Assembly: GCF_002395745.1 (NCBI RefSeq)
Contig: NZ_DGUN01000027.1
Span: forward strand, 33,328 to 97,327
Length of the DNA stretch: 64,000 nt
Direction: 5' to 3'
Origin: Fibrobacter sp. UBA4309
GTDB lineage: Bacteria > Fibrobacterota > Fibrobacteria > Fibrobacterales > Fibrobacteraceae
Within the stretch, counting starts at the first letter, position 1, and the number at the start of each line of letters is the position of its first letter. Positions 1-7,879 of this stretch are shown one piece after another. The position numbers were made by a program, and so were the translations under genes. The notes under the pieces are model-generated. The model was not told where the DNA came from, ran no database searches, and was given only the letters and a program-made list of their open reading frames with translations.

Positions 1-1
1 T

Positions 2-88
2 GCCTGGCAGCGCAACAACACTCCGGCGAATTTTGCGAACGACTGTATCGATGCCCTAGAACGTCTGGCCGAGGCTTGCGCGGGGTAG
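2..88 (+). CDS. C-terminal end of an unknown protein
   Basis: The window opens inside a gene. The frame from base 2 runs 28 codons to a TAG at 86-88 and ends in a short helical tail rich in Ala, Glu and Asn. Too little remains to assign a family. The next gene starts 11 bases later on the same strand, so the two are probably co-transcribed. Confidence 0.55.
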   Translation, partial: AWQRNNTPANFANDCIDALERLAEACAG

Positions 89-99
89 GGTAGGGCGCC

Positions 100-972
100 A
101 TGCGGTTCATTGCCTGCATAGTCCTTTCTGTCGCGGTGATTGCGCTCGCGTTCCATTTCGCGAAGCCGCTTCCCGGTACCAATTTCGACGAATCCTTCTT
201 GCCGAAGGCTTCGTCGGTAAAGTACGTTGCCGCCGGCCACGATGCGACCGTTGCAGGCTTGTTCTGGATAAAGGGCCTTACCGAGTTGGGCGAAAGCTAC
301 CTGACCGGCAAGGAATATGCCTACCTGAGCCATGTGGCGAACCTGTGTACCGAACTCGATTCGCTGTTCTTCACTCCGTATTATTTTGTAGGCAGCATTA
401 CCCCGACAGATACGCAGGATACTACGGATTTCGTGGTGATGCGCCGGGCGGTCCGCCTGTTCCCCGAAGAGTGGAGGCTTGCAGTCGGCTTTGCCCTCCG
501 CCTTTCGAAGGGGCCTTATCCTGACAAGCGTGCCGCAGCCGATGTCATGCGCCCGTATTTCGATTATCCCGATACGACAATCCCCGAACACATCCGCCTG
601 ATGTACCGTTCGTTTGAACTGGATGCGGAACAGACGGAAATGGCGCTCGAGATGGTTTTGAACGACGTAATCCAGCCCAAGTTCAAGAAGTTCCGCGGCA
701 GTTTCTACAACAAGGCTTTCCGCGTTCTCGGCTACAGGGGCGTGGGCGTGACTACGGGCAAGGATTCTACGACCTATAAAGAGGTCAAGAAGACTATCGA
801 CGCTTTTGCCGAAGGAAAGATTCCTCCGCAATATGCATACACGCATCTGCTTTCGCTGAAGAAGGTGGAAGAAAAGAAGCCGGAAGAGCCGCCCGCCGAA
901 GCGGTCGATGCCGCCGAGACACCGGCAGACAGCACTGCTAGTGCCGCGAATAAGGATAACGCTGTAAATTAA
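100..972 (+). CDS. Unknown exported or membrane-anchored protein
   Basis: A 290-residue protein with an N-terminal hydrophobic segment (about residues 4-20) that is a signal peptide or signal anchor. The soluble part is mostly helical, with aromatic and Leu-rich stretches such as LFWIKGL and FFTPYYFVGS that resemble TPR-type solenoids, although no repeat is clean. The last 40 residues are a low-complexity Glu/Pro/Ala tail typical of a periplasmic linker or disordered end. It follows the preceding gene by 11 bases and converges on the minus-strand gene at 976-1746 with only 3 bases between them. I do not recognise the family; function unknown. Confidence 0.75.
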   Translation: MRFIACIVLSVAVIALAFHFAKPLPGTNFDESFLPKASSVKYVAAGHDATVAGLFWIKGLTELGESYLTGKEYAYLSHVANLCTELDSLFFTPYYFVGSITPTDTQDTTDFVVMRRAVRLFPEEWRLAVGFALRLSKGPYPDKRAAADVMRPYFDYPDTTIPEHIRLMYRSFELDAEQTEMALEMVLNDVIQPKFKKFRGSFYNKAFRVLGYRGVGVTTGKDSTTYKEVKKTIDAFAEGKIPPQYAYTHLLSLKKVEEKKPEEPPAEAVDAAETPADSTASAANKDNAVN

Positions 973-975
973 GGC

Positions 976-1746
976 TTATTGCCCGCAACGCTTGGAGTTG
1001 TTCGGGAGTCCCATCAGTTCGAACGCGTTCTTGCAACGGAGTTTCAAGTCTTCCGCTTCGTCCTTGGGCGTATTCTTTAGCTGGGATCGCATGTAGAGAA
1101 TTGTCGCCGTCATGTACGGCTTGTTCCCTTCGATAGACTTGGCTTCGGCAACGCGGTAAAGGGAGTCGGCTTCGCTGGCGTTGCCGGTGAGGTCGGCGAT
1201 ACGGGCTGCCGTATAGGCGTAGAAGCCCCCCTTCTTGCTGGAAAACTTGCCTACCATCTTGAGGGATTCTTCCGCATTGTCGCTACGGTGCGCTCCGGCA
1301 TAGCTGATGGCGCATTCCGCATGGAATGTCGCTGCCGTGCTCTTGTCGGATTTCTTCACGGAGTCCGCGTCGGCCTTGCCGCAAAGCTTGGCTCCGTCGC
1401 TAAAGTTTTCGCGGGCGTTGGCCAGGGCGACTTTCGTGAGGGTCAGGCTGGTCGTGGTTGTCCTGTCCAGGACTTCGGGACGCACGACGGAAATGAGGGA
1501 ATCGGCGAAGTCGAAATCGAGGCTCTGCGTGCGGATTTGGGCCATGGCGAGCAGGACGCGCCCTTCCGACAGGAGGTCGGACTCCTTGCGGCTAGCAAGG
1601 AGAGCACGTTCGAGCTGGTTGTAGGCCTTGGCGTATTTTCCGGCGTTGATCGAACGTGCGGCGCGTGATGCGAGCACTCCGGATTCCGAAGCGCTGGAGT
1701 AGGCGAAGGCCCCGAGCAGGGCTAGCATGGCGAACTTTTTTACCAT
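976..1746 (-). CDS. Exported helical (TPR-like) protein coupled to the MCE gene
   Basis: A 256-residue protein with a signal peptide (residues 1-19, ending near AYSSASES). The mature part is Ala/Leu/Ser-rich and helical, with segments spaced like TPR units (AKAYNQLERALLAS near residue 38, YRVAEAKS near 198). Its ATG overlaps the last seven bases of the MCE gene at 1740-2747, so translation is probably coupled and the product may work with the MCE protein in the periplasm. The homologous role is unknown; lipid-transport accessory is an inference from position only. The C-terminus carries two Cys residues (RCKN, KRCGQ). Confidence 0.7.
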   Translation of the reverse strand: MVKKFAMLALLGAFAYSSASESGVLASRAARSINAGKYAKAYNQLERALLASRKESDLLSEGRVLLAMAQIRTQSLDFDFADSLISVVRPEVLDRTTTTSLTLTKVALANARENFSDGAKLCGKADADSVKKSDKSTAATFHAECAISYAGAHRSDNAEESLKMVGKFSSKKGGFYAYTAARIADLTGNASEADSLYRVAEAKSIEGNKPYMTATILYMRSQLKNTPKDEAEDLKLRCKNAFELMGLPNNSKRCGQ

Positions 1747-2747
1747 AGCGTCTCCACCATGAAGGGCACGGAATCCTTGCTAGGCATGTTCCTGCGGACA
1801 ATCCAGATGTTCGAGATGCCTTCCATCAGGTCGTCGGCGTTCTGCAACGTGCCTTCCGTCGTTTCCATGAAGTCCGAAATGTTCGAGGTCATGAGCCCCA
1901 TTTTCTCGACAATGCCGTCTACGCGGCCCATAGTCGTATCTACGGACTTCACGAGGCCGCCCACGCTACCCATGAGTTCGTCCACCTTGCCCGGGAAGGG
2001 TTTCATGTCGTTGACGATTCCGGAGAGGTCCGTGGTCATGTTGTCGATCTTGTTGACCATCGGCGGGATGTTTTCGCTAAGCGTGTCGAGCAGCTTGCTC
2101 GTCTTGACAAGCGCGTTCTTGCCGGCGTAGGTAATGTCGTCGAGGCGGTTCAGCTGGCGGTTCAGGTTGTCGTAGAGGATTCGGGAACCGAACAGGGCGC
2201 CGATGGTGGTGCCGGTATCCATGGCCATACCGACCAGGGTGTCGGCGGCGTCAATGAGCTCGTTCACGCGTCCCAGCAGTTCGTTTGTCGTCTCGAGGAC
2301 TGTTTCGATATCCTGAGCCTTGCCCGCCCGTATGAAGTCGCCTTCGTGCAGTACGTTGCCTTTGCCGCGGCGGACGTCGATATTGATGACTCGGGCCGAA
2401 ATCAGGTTCTGGTCGCGGATGGCGAATACTTCGGCGCTGTCGGTAATCCAGTTCTGGAATTCCTTGCGGATGGTGAATTCCATGTACACGCCGTCATTCT
2501 GGATTTTCATCTCTGAAATCTGGCCGACATCCACGCCGCTAATCTGTACGCGGGTTCCCGGACGGAGTCCCATCGCCTTCTCGAAGATACTATGGATTTT
2601 GTACTCTTCGACGCCAATCATGCCGCTGGTAAAAAGTTTGGTATAGAGAACCAGGCCGAAGAGGGTCACGGCAACGGTGAAGAAAATTCCGACCAGAAGG
2701 CCGGATAATTCCATCCAGTTTACCTGTTTCATTGGCTTGAATCTCAT
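1740..2747 (-). CDS. MCE/MlaD family lipid-transport substrate-binding protein
   Basis: One N-terminal transmembrane anchor (about residues 15-35) is followed by an MCE domain (about 40-120) with the family's GLRPGTRVQISGVDVGQ segment and strands leading to VINIDVRRGKG. A long helical C-terminal region follows (about 150-330) with heptad-like Leu/Met/Val spacing, as in MlaD and PqiB proteins that form tubes or rings carrying phospholipids between membranes. No MlaE permease or MlaF ATPase gene is present in the window. Start choice: ATG at 2747 sits 6 bases after a TATATTT box and fits the leaderless pattern seen elsewhere; ATG at 2732 (MKQVNWMEL) is a reasonable alternative. The gene overlaps the next by 7 bases. 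Confidence 0.85.
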   Translation of the reverse strand: MRFKPMKQVNWMELSGLLVGIFFTVAVTLFGLVLYTKLFTSGMIGVEEYKIHSIFEKAMGLRPGTRVQISGVDVGQISEMKIQNDGVYMEFTIRKEFQNWITDSAEVFAIRDQNLISARVINIDVRRGKGNVLHEGDFIRAGKAQDIETVLETTNELLGRVNELIDAADTLVGMAMDTGTTIGALFGSRILYDNLNRQLNRLDDITYAGKNALVKTSKLLDTLSENIPPMVNKIDNMTTDLSGIVNDMKPFPGKVDELMGSVGGLVKSVDTTMGRVDGIVEKMGLMTSNISDFMETTEGTLQNADDLMEGISNIWIVRRNMPSKDSVPFMVETLW

Positions 2748-2753
2748 ATTCCG

Positions 2754-2760
2754 AAATATA
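2754..2760 (-). promoter_or_regulatory. TATATTT promoter box of the MCE gene
   Basis: On the minus strand TATATTT lies six bases before ATG 2747, with no Shine-Dalgarno sequence between them. This is the same arrangement as at aroD (27282-27288), so transcription probably begins at or next to the start codon. Confidence 0.5.
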
Positions 2761-2829
2761 TAAATATTTGTTTTCAATGTGAAAAATTGATTCTATCTTT
2801 TTTATTTTGCAGGGAAAAGAGAGGATTTT

Positions 2830-4032
2830 ATGGAATTCCTGGAATTTTTGAATGCGTCGGTGACTCCTTACCACACTGTCGAGGGGGTGAAATCCCTCTT
2901 GGCGCAGTCCAAGATTGAAAATTTGAAGGTTTGGGAACGCGGCGGGGCTCTCGTTGCGGTTCGCATGCCGAAAAATCCATGTACGGACCCCAAGTTCAGG
3001 ATTTCGCTTGCCCATACCGATTTCCCGGCGCTCAAGATTTCGCCGAACCCGGATGGCCGATCGGCGGGCGTTCAGACGCTCCATCCCGAAATCTACGGCA
3101 GCCCGATATATACGAGCTGGCTCGATCGCGACCTGGGATACGCCGGAATCCTGGCTTACGAGGTTAACGAAAAAATCGGGACTAAACTGTTCCGTTCGGA
3201 CAAGTTTGTCCGGATTCCTCAACTGGCGGTCCACCTGAATCGCGGCGTGAACCAGGACGGTTTGAAGGTGAATCCGCAGACGGACCTGAACGCATTGTGG
3301 ACCTCGAGCGAGGGCGCGAGGTTTGCAGACTCCCTGCAGAAGGAATTGCCCGAAGGGGCGAAGTTGCTCGATTTTGACGTGCAGCTTTTCGATGCGCAGC
3401 CGGCGCAGCTGGGAGGCCTTGACTGCGAATGGATTTATTCCGGGCGTCTCGACAACCTTTCGAGTTGCCATGCGGTCGCGACGGCGATGGTGAACGCTCC
3501 CGTGCCCGAGAACGACATCCTGGTCGCCGCCTTTTTCAACAACGAGGAGGTGGGCTCCGAGACCCGCGAAGGGGCCGCCGGGAACTTCCTCAGGAGCGTC
3601 CTGGAAGAAATCGCGCAGGAATGCGGCATACCGTCTCTGGCTTCTAGCCTTTCGTCCAGCCTTGCGCTTTCTATCGACATGGCGCATGCCTGCCATCCGA
3701 ACTTCGTGCAGAAACACGACCAGAATCACGCCCCTGTCTTGGGTGAAGGAATCGTATTGAAGACAAATTCACAAAAGCGCTACGCGAGCGACGTTCTTTC
3801 GAATGCCCGGTTCAAGATGCTCTGCAAGCAGGTGGATGTTCCGTACCAGACGTTCGTGACGCGAAACGACATGCCGTGCGGCTCTACCGTGGGCCCGACC
3901 GTCTCGGCGATGCTCGGGATTCCTACCGTCGACATTGGCGAACCCATCCTGAGCATGCACAGCATACGCGAAATGATGGCGATTAAGGACCACGAAAGCA
4001 TGATCCGCCTCGTTTCCGCATTCTTTTGTTAA
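2830..4032 (+). CDS. apeB: M18 family metalloaminopeptidase
   Basis: A 400-residue cytosolic protein of the aspartyl aminopeptidase family (M18), which removes N-terminal residues with a two-zinc centre. The expected metal and catalytic positions are visible: His62 in AHTD, Asp208 in GRLDN, Glu239-Glu240 in NNEEVGS, Asp283 in SIDMAHA, and a C-terminal His in SMHSIRE. Length is slightly short for the usual 425-480 residues but all core motifs are present. Start supported by a GAGAGGA site 5-11 bases upstream. It stands alone, followed 12 bases later by the glycan operon. The symbol is given by family; substrate preference cannot be read from sequence. Confidence 0.9.
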   Translation: MEFLEFLNASVTPYHTVEGVKSLLAQSKIENLKVWERGGALVAVRMPKNPCTDPKFRISLAHTDFPALKISPNPDGRSAGVQTLHPEIYGSPIYTSWLDRDLGYAGILAYEVNEKIGTKLFRSDKFVRIPQLAVHLNRGVNQDGLKVNPQTDLNALWTSSEGARFADSLQKELPEGAKLLDFDVQLFDAQPAQLGGLDCEWIYSGRLDNLSSCHAVATAMVNAPVPENDILVAAFFNNEEVGSETREGAAGNFLRSVLEEIAQECGIPSLASSLSSSLALSIDMAHACHPNFVQKHDQNHAPVLGEGIVLKTNSQKRYASDVLSNARFKMLCKQVDVPYQTFVTRNDMPCGSTVGPTVSAMLGIPTVDIGEPILSMHSIREMMAIKDHESMIRLVSAFFC

Positions 4033-4037
4033 ATTTA
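4031..4037 (+). promoter_or_regulatory. TAAATTT promoter box of the glycan operon
   Basis: TAAATTT begins within the last codons and stop of the aminopeptidase gene and ends seven bases before the GtrA start at 4045. There is no Shine-Dalgarno sequence, so the operon's first gene is probably read from a leaderless message. Confidence 0.5.
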
Positions 4038-4044
4038 TCGAAGA

Positions 4045-4491
4045 ATGTTTGCTGGCATCGTAAAGAAACTGCGCAGCCGGTTTCCCCGCAAGTCGCTGAT
4101 GGGGCAGTTCCTCCGTTACATGGTGACGGGGGGTGTTGCCTTCGTGGCCGATTTCGGGCTGTTCGCGCTGTGCCTTTACGGTTTCGGTTGGCACTACCTG
4201 CTGGCGAACCTCGTGGGCCTGGTAGCAGGCCTCGTCCTCAATTACCTGATGAGCATCCTGTGGGTGTTTACCGCCTGCAAGCGCATCCTCGAGAAACGGA
4301 AACTTGCCGAGTTCACGCTCTTTGCCCTGGTGGGCATCGCGGGCGTCGGCATAAACCAGGTGCTCATGTACCTGATGGTCGATGGCCTTGGTCTCAACGA
4401 GATGCTGTCGAAGATGGTCGCCGCGGTGCTCGTGCTGATGTGGAATTTTGGGGCGCGGAAGCTGATCCTTTTTAAGAAGAGAGAAAAATAA
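4045..4491 (+). CDS. GtrA family membrane protein (putative lipid-linked sugar flippase)
   Basis: A 148-residue protein with four predicted transmembrane helices and the GtrA signature: FLRYMVTGGVAFVADFGLF in helix 1, an Asn-Tyr pair in LVLNYLMS, and a final helix ending in WNFGARKLILF. GtrA proteins are thought to move polyprenyl-phosphate sugars across the inner membrane for surface glycosylation. It is the first gene of a four-gene operon; one base separates its stop from the next ATG. The companions (oxidoreductase, two GT-C transferases) fit a pathway that makes a lipid-linked sugar, flips it and uses it outside. Confidence 0.88.
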   Translation: MFAGIVKKLRSRFPRKSLMGQFLRYMVTGGVAFVADFGLFALCLYGFGWHYLLANLVGLVAGLVLNYLMSILWVFTACKRILEKRKLAEFTLFALVGIAGVGINQVLMYLMVDGLGLNEMLSKMVAAVLVLMWNFGARKLILFKKREK

Positions 4492-4492
4492 G

Positions 4493-6142
4493 ATGGCTGC
4501 AGAAAAAGAATTCAAGAAGGTTGCCGTAATCGCGGGCGCAGGCCCTGCAGGATTGACGGCGGCGCTGGAACTGTTGCGCACTACCGACGTGAAGCCGGTT
4601 ATTTACGAAGCCGAGGACGTTGTCGGCGGTATTTCCCGCACCGCGCGCTACAAGGGCAACCGCATGGACATCGGCGGCCACCGCTTCTTTAGCAAGAGCG
4701 ATACCGTGATGGACTGGTGGCAGGGAATTCTCCCGCTCCAGGGTGCCGCCAGCAAGGACGACATCGCCATTGGCCGCAGCGTTCCGCTGACGGAAGGCGG
4801 CCCCGACCCGGAGAAGACGGACTACGTGATGCTCTGTCGCAGCCGCCTCTCGCGCATCCTCTTCTTGCGCAAGCTTTTTGATTATCCGGTGAGCCTGAAT
4901 GGCGACACCATCCGCAATCTCGGTCTCTGGCGCATGTTCAAGATTGGCATGAGCTACCTCAAGGTGCAGCTGTTGCCCGCCCGCAAGGAGAAGAGCCTCG
5001 AAGATTTCATGATCAACCGCTTTGGCGTGGAACTCTACCGCACGTTCTTCCGCGACTACACCGAGAAGGTGTGGGGCGTGCCGTGCAGCAAGATTAGCCC
5101 CGACTGGGGTGGCCAGCGCATCAAGGGCCTTTCCATCACCAAGACGGTAATCCATGCGCTCAAGCAGATTTTTGCAGGCAAGAAGAAGGCCGAGGCCGGT
5201 GCCGCAAGCGGTGCGGACATCCGCCAGAAAGATACCGAGACGAGCCTCATCGGCCAGTTCCTGTACCCGAAATTCGGCCCCGGCCAGCTCTGGGAAACGG
5301 TCGCCGAGAAAGTGAAGGAAATGGGCGGCGAAATAAACATGTACACGAAGGTCGTGGGCGTGAACCGCGACGCGAGCGGCAAGCGCGTCGAGAGCGTCGT
5401 CGTCGAGAGCATGGACAATACGGGCGTCTTTATGCACGAAACTATTCCGTGCGATTACTTCCTCAGCACCATGCCGGTCAAGGAACTCGTTGCCGCGATG
5501 GACGGCGAGAAGAATCCCGTGCCCGCCGAAGTCAAGCGTATCGCCGATGGCCTCGTGTACCGCGACTTCATTACCGTGGGGCTCTTGCTCGACAAACTGC
5601 TCATCAAGAATCCGGCAAAGCCGGGAACGCCCGAAAGCAAGCTCAAGTTCGTTGCCGACAACTGGATTTACGTACAGGAATCCGACGTGAAGCTCGGCCG
5701 CATCCAGATATTCAACAACTGGAGCCCCTACCTGGTAGCCGACCCCGAGAAGGTGTGGATAGGCCTCGAATACTTTGCGACCGAGGGCGACGAGATGTGG
5801 CGCATGCCCGACAAGGACTTTATCCAGTTCGCCATCGACGAACTCGACAAGATTGACGTGGCAAGGCCCGAAGACGTGCGCGACTCCGTGGTGTTCCACA
5901 TCAAGAAGGCGTACCCCGCCTACTTCGGTACCTACGGCGAGTTCGACAAGATCCGCGAATACGTGGACCCGGTGGAGAACCTCTTCCTCATGGGCCGTAA
6001 CGGCATGCACAGGTACAACAACATGGACCACAGCATGCTCGCCGCCATGGAAGTCGTGAAGTGCATCCGCGAGAATTCTACCGACAAGACTGCTCTCTGG
6101 AACGTGAACAGCGAAGAAGAATACCACGAAGGCAAAAAGTGA
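4493..6142 (+). CDS. FAD-dependent oxidoreductase (UDP-galactopyranose mutase / amine oxidase superfamily)
   Basis: A 549-residue flavoprotein. An N-terminal dinucleotide-binding motif GAGPAGLTAALELL (residues 15-28) is followed by the EAEDVVGGISRT segment that positions FAD and by GGHRFFSKS, as in UDP-galactopyranose mutase and protoporphyrinogen oxidase relatives. The C-terminal FAD contact LMGRNGMHRYNNMDHS is well preserved. Family members next to GtrA genes probably reshape a nucleotide- or lipid-linked sugar, but the substrate is not known. It sits one base after the GtrA gene, and its stop overlaps the next start by one base (TGATG). Confidence 0.85.
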   Translation: MAAEKEFKKVAVIAGAGPAGLTAALELLRTTDVKPVIYEAEDVVGGISRTARYKGNRMDIGGHRFFSKSDTVMDWWQGILPLQGAASKDDIAIGRSVPLTEGGPDPEKTDYVMLCRSRLSRILFLRKLFDYPVSLNGDTIRNLGLWRMFKIGMSYLKVQLLPARKEKSLEDFMINRFGVELYRTFFRDYTEKVWGVPCSKISPDWGGQRIKGLSITKTVIHALKQIFAGKKKAEAGAASGADIRQKDTETSLIGQFLYPKFGPGQLWETVAEKVKEMGGEINMYTKVVGVNRDASGKRVESVVVESMDNTGVFMHETIPCDYFLSTMPVKELVAAMDGEKNPVPAEVKRIADGLVYRDFITVGLLLDKLLIKNPAKPGTPESKLKFVADNWIYVQESDVKLGRIQIFNNWSPYLVADPEKVWIGLEYFATEGDEMWRMPDKDFIQFAIDELDKIDVARPEDVRDSVVFHIKKAYPAYFGTYGEFDKIREYVDPVENLFLMGRNGMHRYNNMDHSMLAAMEVVKCIRENSTDKTALWNVNSEEEYHEGKK

Positions 6143-7878
6143 TGCGCAGCATTCTGAAACGGGAAGTGCCTTTGCTCGTCGGGATGCTCCTGACGGCAAT
6201 CCTTTCTTACGTGATGACGCCCAAGATAGACAATGTCCTGTTGACGCGACAGGGGATGGAATCAAGGGCGGACATGCCGCTCAGCGTTCCCATGGGGGAA
6301 GGCGAGAACTTCTCGGTGACGATGGACGTGTTCACGGGCGGCGCCGGGGATTTCTTCTTGGATATCCATCCCGACGATTGCGTTACGGATTTAAAAGTGA
6401 ACGGGGTCGAACTCCCGTTCAGGAGGTATCCGGGTTTTTGTAGCTGGAATACCGGGTTCATTTTGGGCAAGAAGGAAATCCAGAAATATGTCGGTTCGGA
6501 CCTTTCGAGGATGCGTATCGACATGTCCCTGCGCAACAATGGCGGCCTGGGTGGCATCACGGCAGTGGTGAAGGGAAGCGGCTTCTTGCTGAGTGCCGTT
6601 TCCGTGCTGTTTTTCCTGTTGCTCGGCGGCCTGATTTTCTCTGTCGGATCCCGTTTCAAAATTGACTATCGTTTGTTGCTGGTGTTCTTTGTCGGTCTCC
6701 TGTTGCGCGTGGGCTACACGCAGGCTACGTTCTACGACGAACGCGGGCACGATACGGGCGGCCATGTCCACTACATCCAGATTATAGCGAAAGACCACCA
6801 TATCCCCGCATCGAACGAATGCTGGACTTGTTACCACCCGCCCGTGTACTACGTCGCCAGCGCCGGTATCTGGAATCTTTTCGACTGGTTCGGCTGTTCG
6901 CCCCAGAACGCGGTCAAGTGGTTCGATTTCTTCATTTCGCTGTTGGCGCTGGCCTTTGGCCTGGCATGTATCGGCAATGTCCTCTGGGGGCAGCCGCGCT
7001 ACATTGCCGCGTTGCTGTGGAGCGTGTGGCCAAGCTTTATACTGGCTTCGCCGCGGCTCGGTAACGACATCCTGTTCTATGCGATGCACGCCGTGGCGCT
7101 GTGGGGCTGTCTCCGCTACATCAAGACGAGCGCGGGCAAGTATTTCTTGACGGCCGTTTTGTCGGCTGCCGTTGCCTACTGGACAAAGTCTACCGCCGTC
7201 GTGACGTTCGGCATAGTCGGCGTTACCGTGCTTGTCCATACGCTCCCGAGAGTGTTGCGTGGCCTTGGCCGCATGGAATGGGCTTCCGTGGCTGTGCTTG
7301 TCGTGGTGGGCGCGATTGTCGTGATTCGCGTTCTCGGCGGAGACGTTGTCGCCAATGCCGGCGGTAACGACAACACTGTCCTGATCCAGAACCATCCGGG
7401 CAATTTCCTCTTCTTCGATATCCGTGCGTTCCTCGTGAATCCGTATATCGACCCGTGGCACGATGAGCTGGGCCGCCAGTTCTTCTGGAATTACCTAGCC
7501 AAGACATCCCTGTTCGGCGAATTCAAGCTCCTGGAAACGCTTGCGGGGCGCTGGCTGGCCTCTATCGTCAGCGCATGCTTCCTTGTCTTGCTTGCCTTCG
7601 GCATCCGTGGCTTCTGGAAGTCCCGTTGGACAAAGCTGAAGGTAATCCTTGCGGCACAGGCGCTGTTCTTCTTCTCTGCCATGATTGCGCTCCGCCTCAA
7701 CTATCCGTTCTCCTGCAGCAACGATTTTCGCTATATCGTCCCCGTGCTGTTGAGCTGCCTGCCTTGGGTGGCCGAAGGTATTGCCGGTGACGGATCCACG
7801 AAGGGGCTCAAGGCGATCGGATTTTCGGTGACGGCCGTTTTCGTGGTGTGTTCGTCTATTCTAATGTTGAGCCTCTAA
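6142..7878 (+). CDS. GT-C type integral membrane glycosyltransferase
   Basis: A 578-residue polytopic protein. After a first membrane helix comes an unusual periplasmic insert (about residues 30-155) rich in beta-type residues, then roughly ten further helices. The external-loop motif DERGHDTGG (near residue 205) supplies the acidic pair used by GT-C enzymes, followed by the HPPVYY motif of the PMT/ArnT/GT83 type. Such enzymes transfer a sugar from polyprenyl phosphate on the outer face of the inner membrane. Start ATG 6142 overlaps the oxidoreductase stop. Donor and acceptor unknown; the GtrA neighbour suggests a lipid-phosphate sugar donor. Confidence 0.8.
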   Translation: MRSILKREVPLLVGMLLTAILSYVMTPKIDNVLLTRQGMESRADMPLSVPMGEGENFSVTMDVFTGGAGDFFLDIHPDDCVTDLKVNGVELPFRRYPGFCSWNTGFILGKKEIQKYVGSDLSRMRIDMSLRNNGGLGGITAVVKGSGFLLSAVSVLFFLLLGGLIFSVGSRFKIDYRLLLVFFVGLLLRVGYTQATFYDERGHDTGGHVHYIQIIAKDHHIPASNECWTCYHPPVYYVASAGIWNLFDWFGCSPQNAVKWFDFFISLLALAFGLACIGNVLWGQPRYIAALLWSVWPSFILASPRLGNDILFYAMHAVALWGCLRYIKTSAGKYFLTAVLSAAVAYWTKSTAVVTFGIVGVTVLVHTLPRVLRGLGRMEWASVAVLVVVGAIVVIRVLGGDVVANAGGNDNTVLIQNHPGNFLFFDIRAFLVNPYIDPWHDELGRQFFWNYLAKTSLFGEFKLLETLAGRWLASIVSACFLVLLAFGIRGFWKSRWTKLKVILAAQALFFFSAMIALRLNYPFSCSNDFRYIVPVLLSCLPWVAEGIAGDGSTKGLKAIGFSVTAVFVVCSSILMLSL

Positions 7879-7879
7879 A

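Noticed and set aside
4472..6265. Long minus-strand open frame opposite the FAD oxidoreductase gene
   Set aside because: It is His/Val/Ala-rich antisense translation of a strongly supported flavoprotein gene, with no motifs and no ribosome site.
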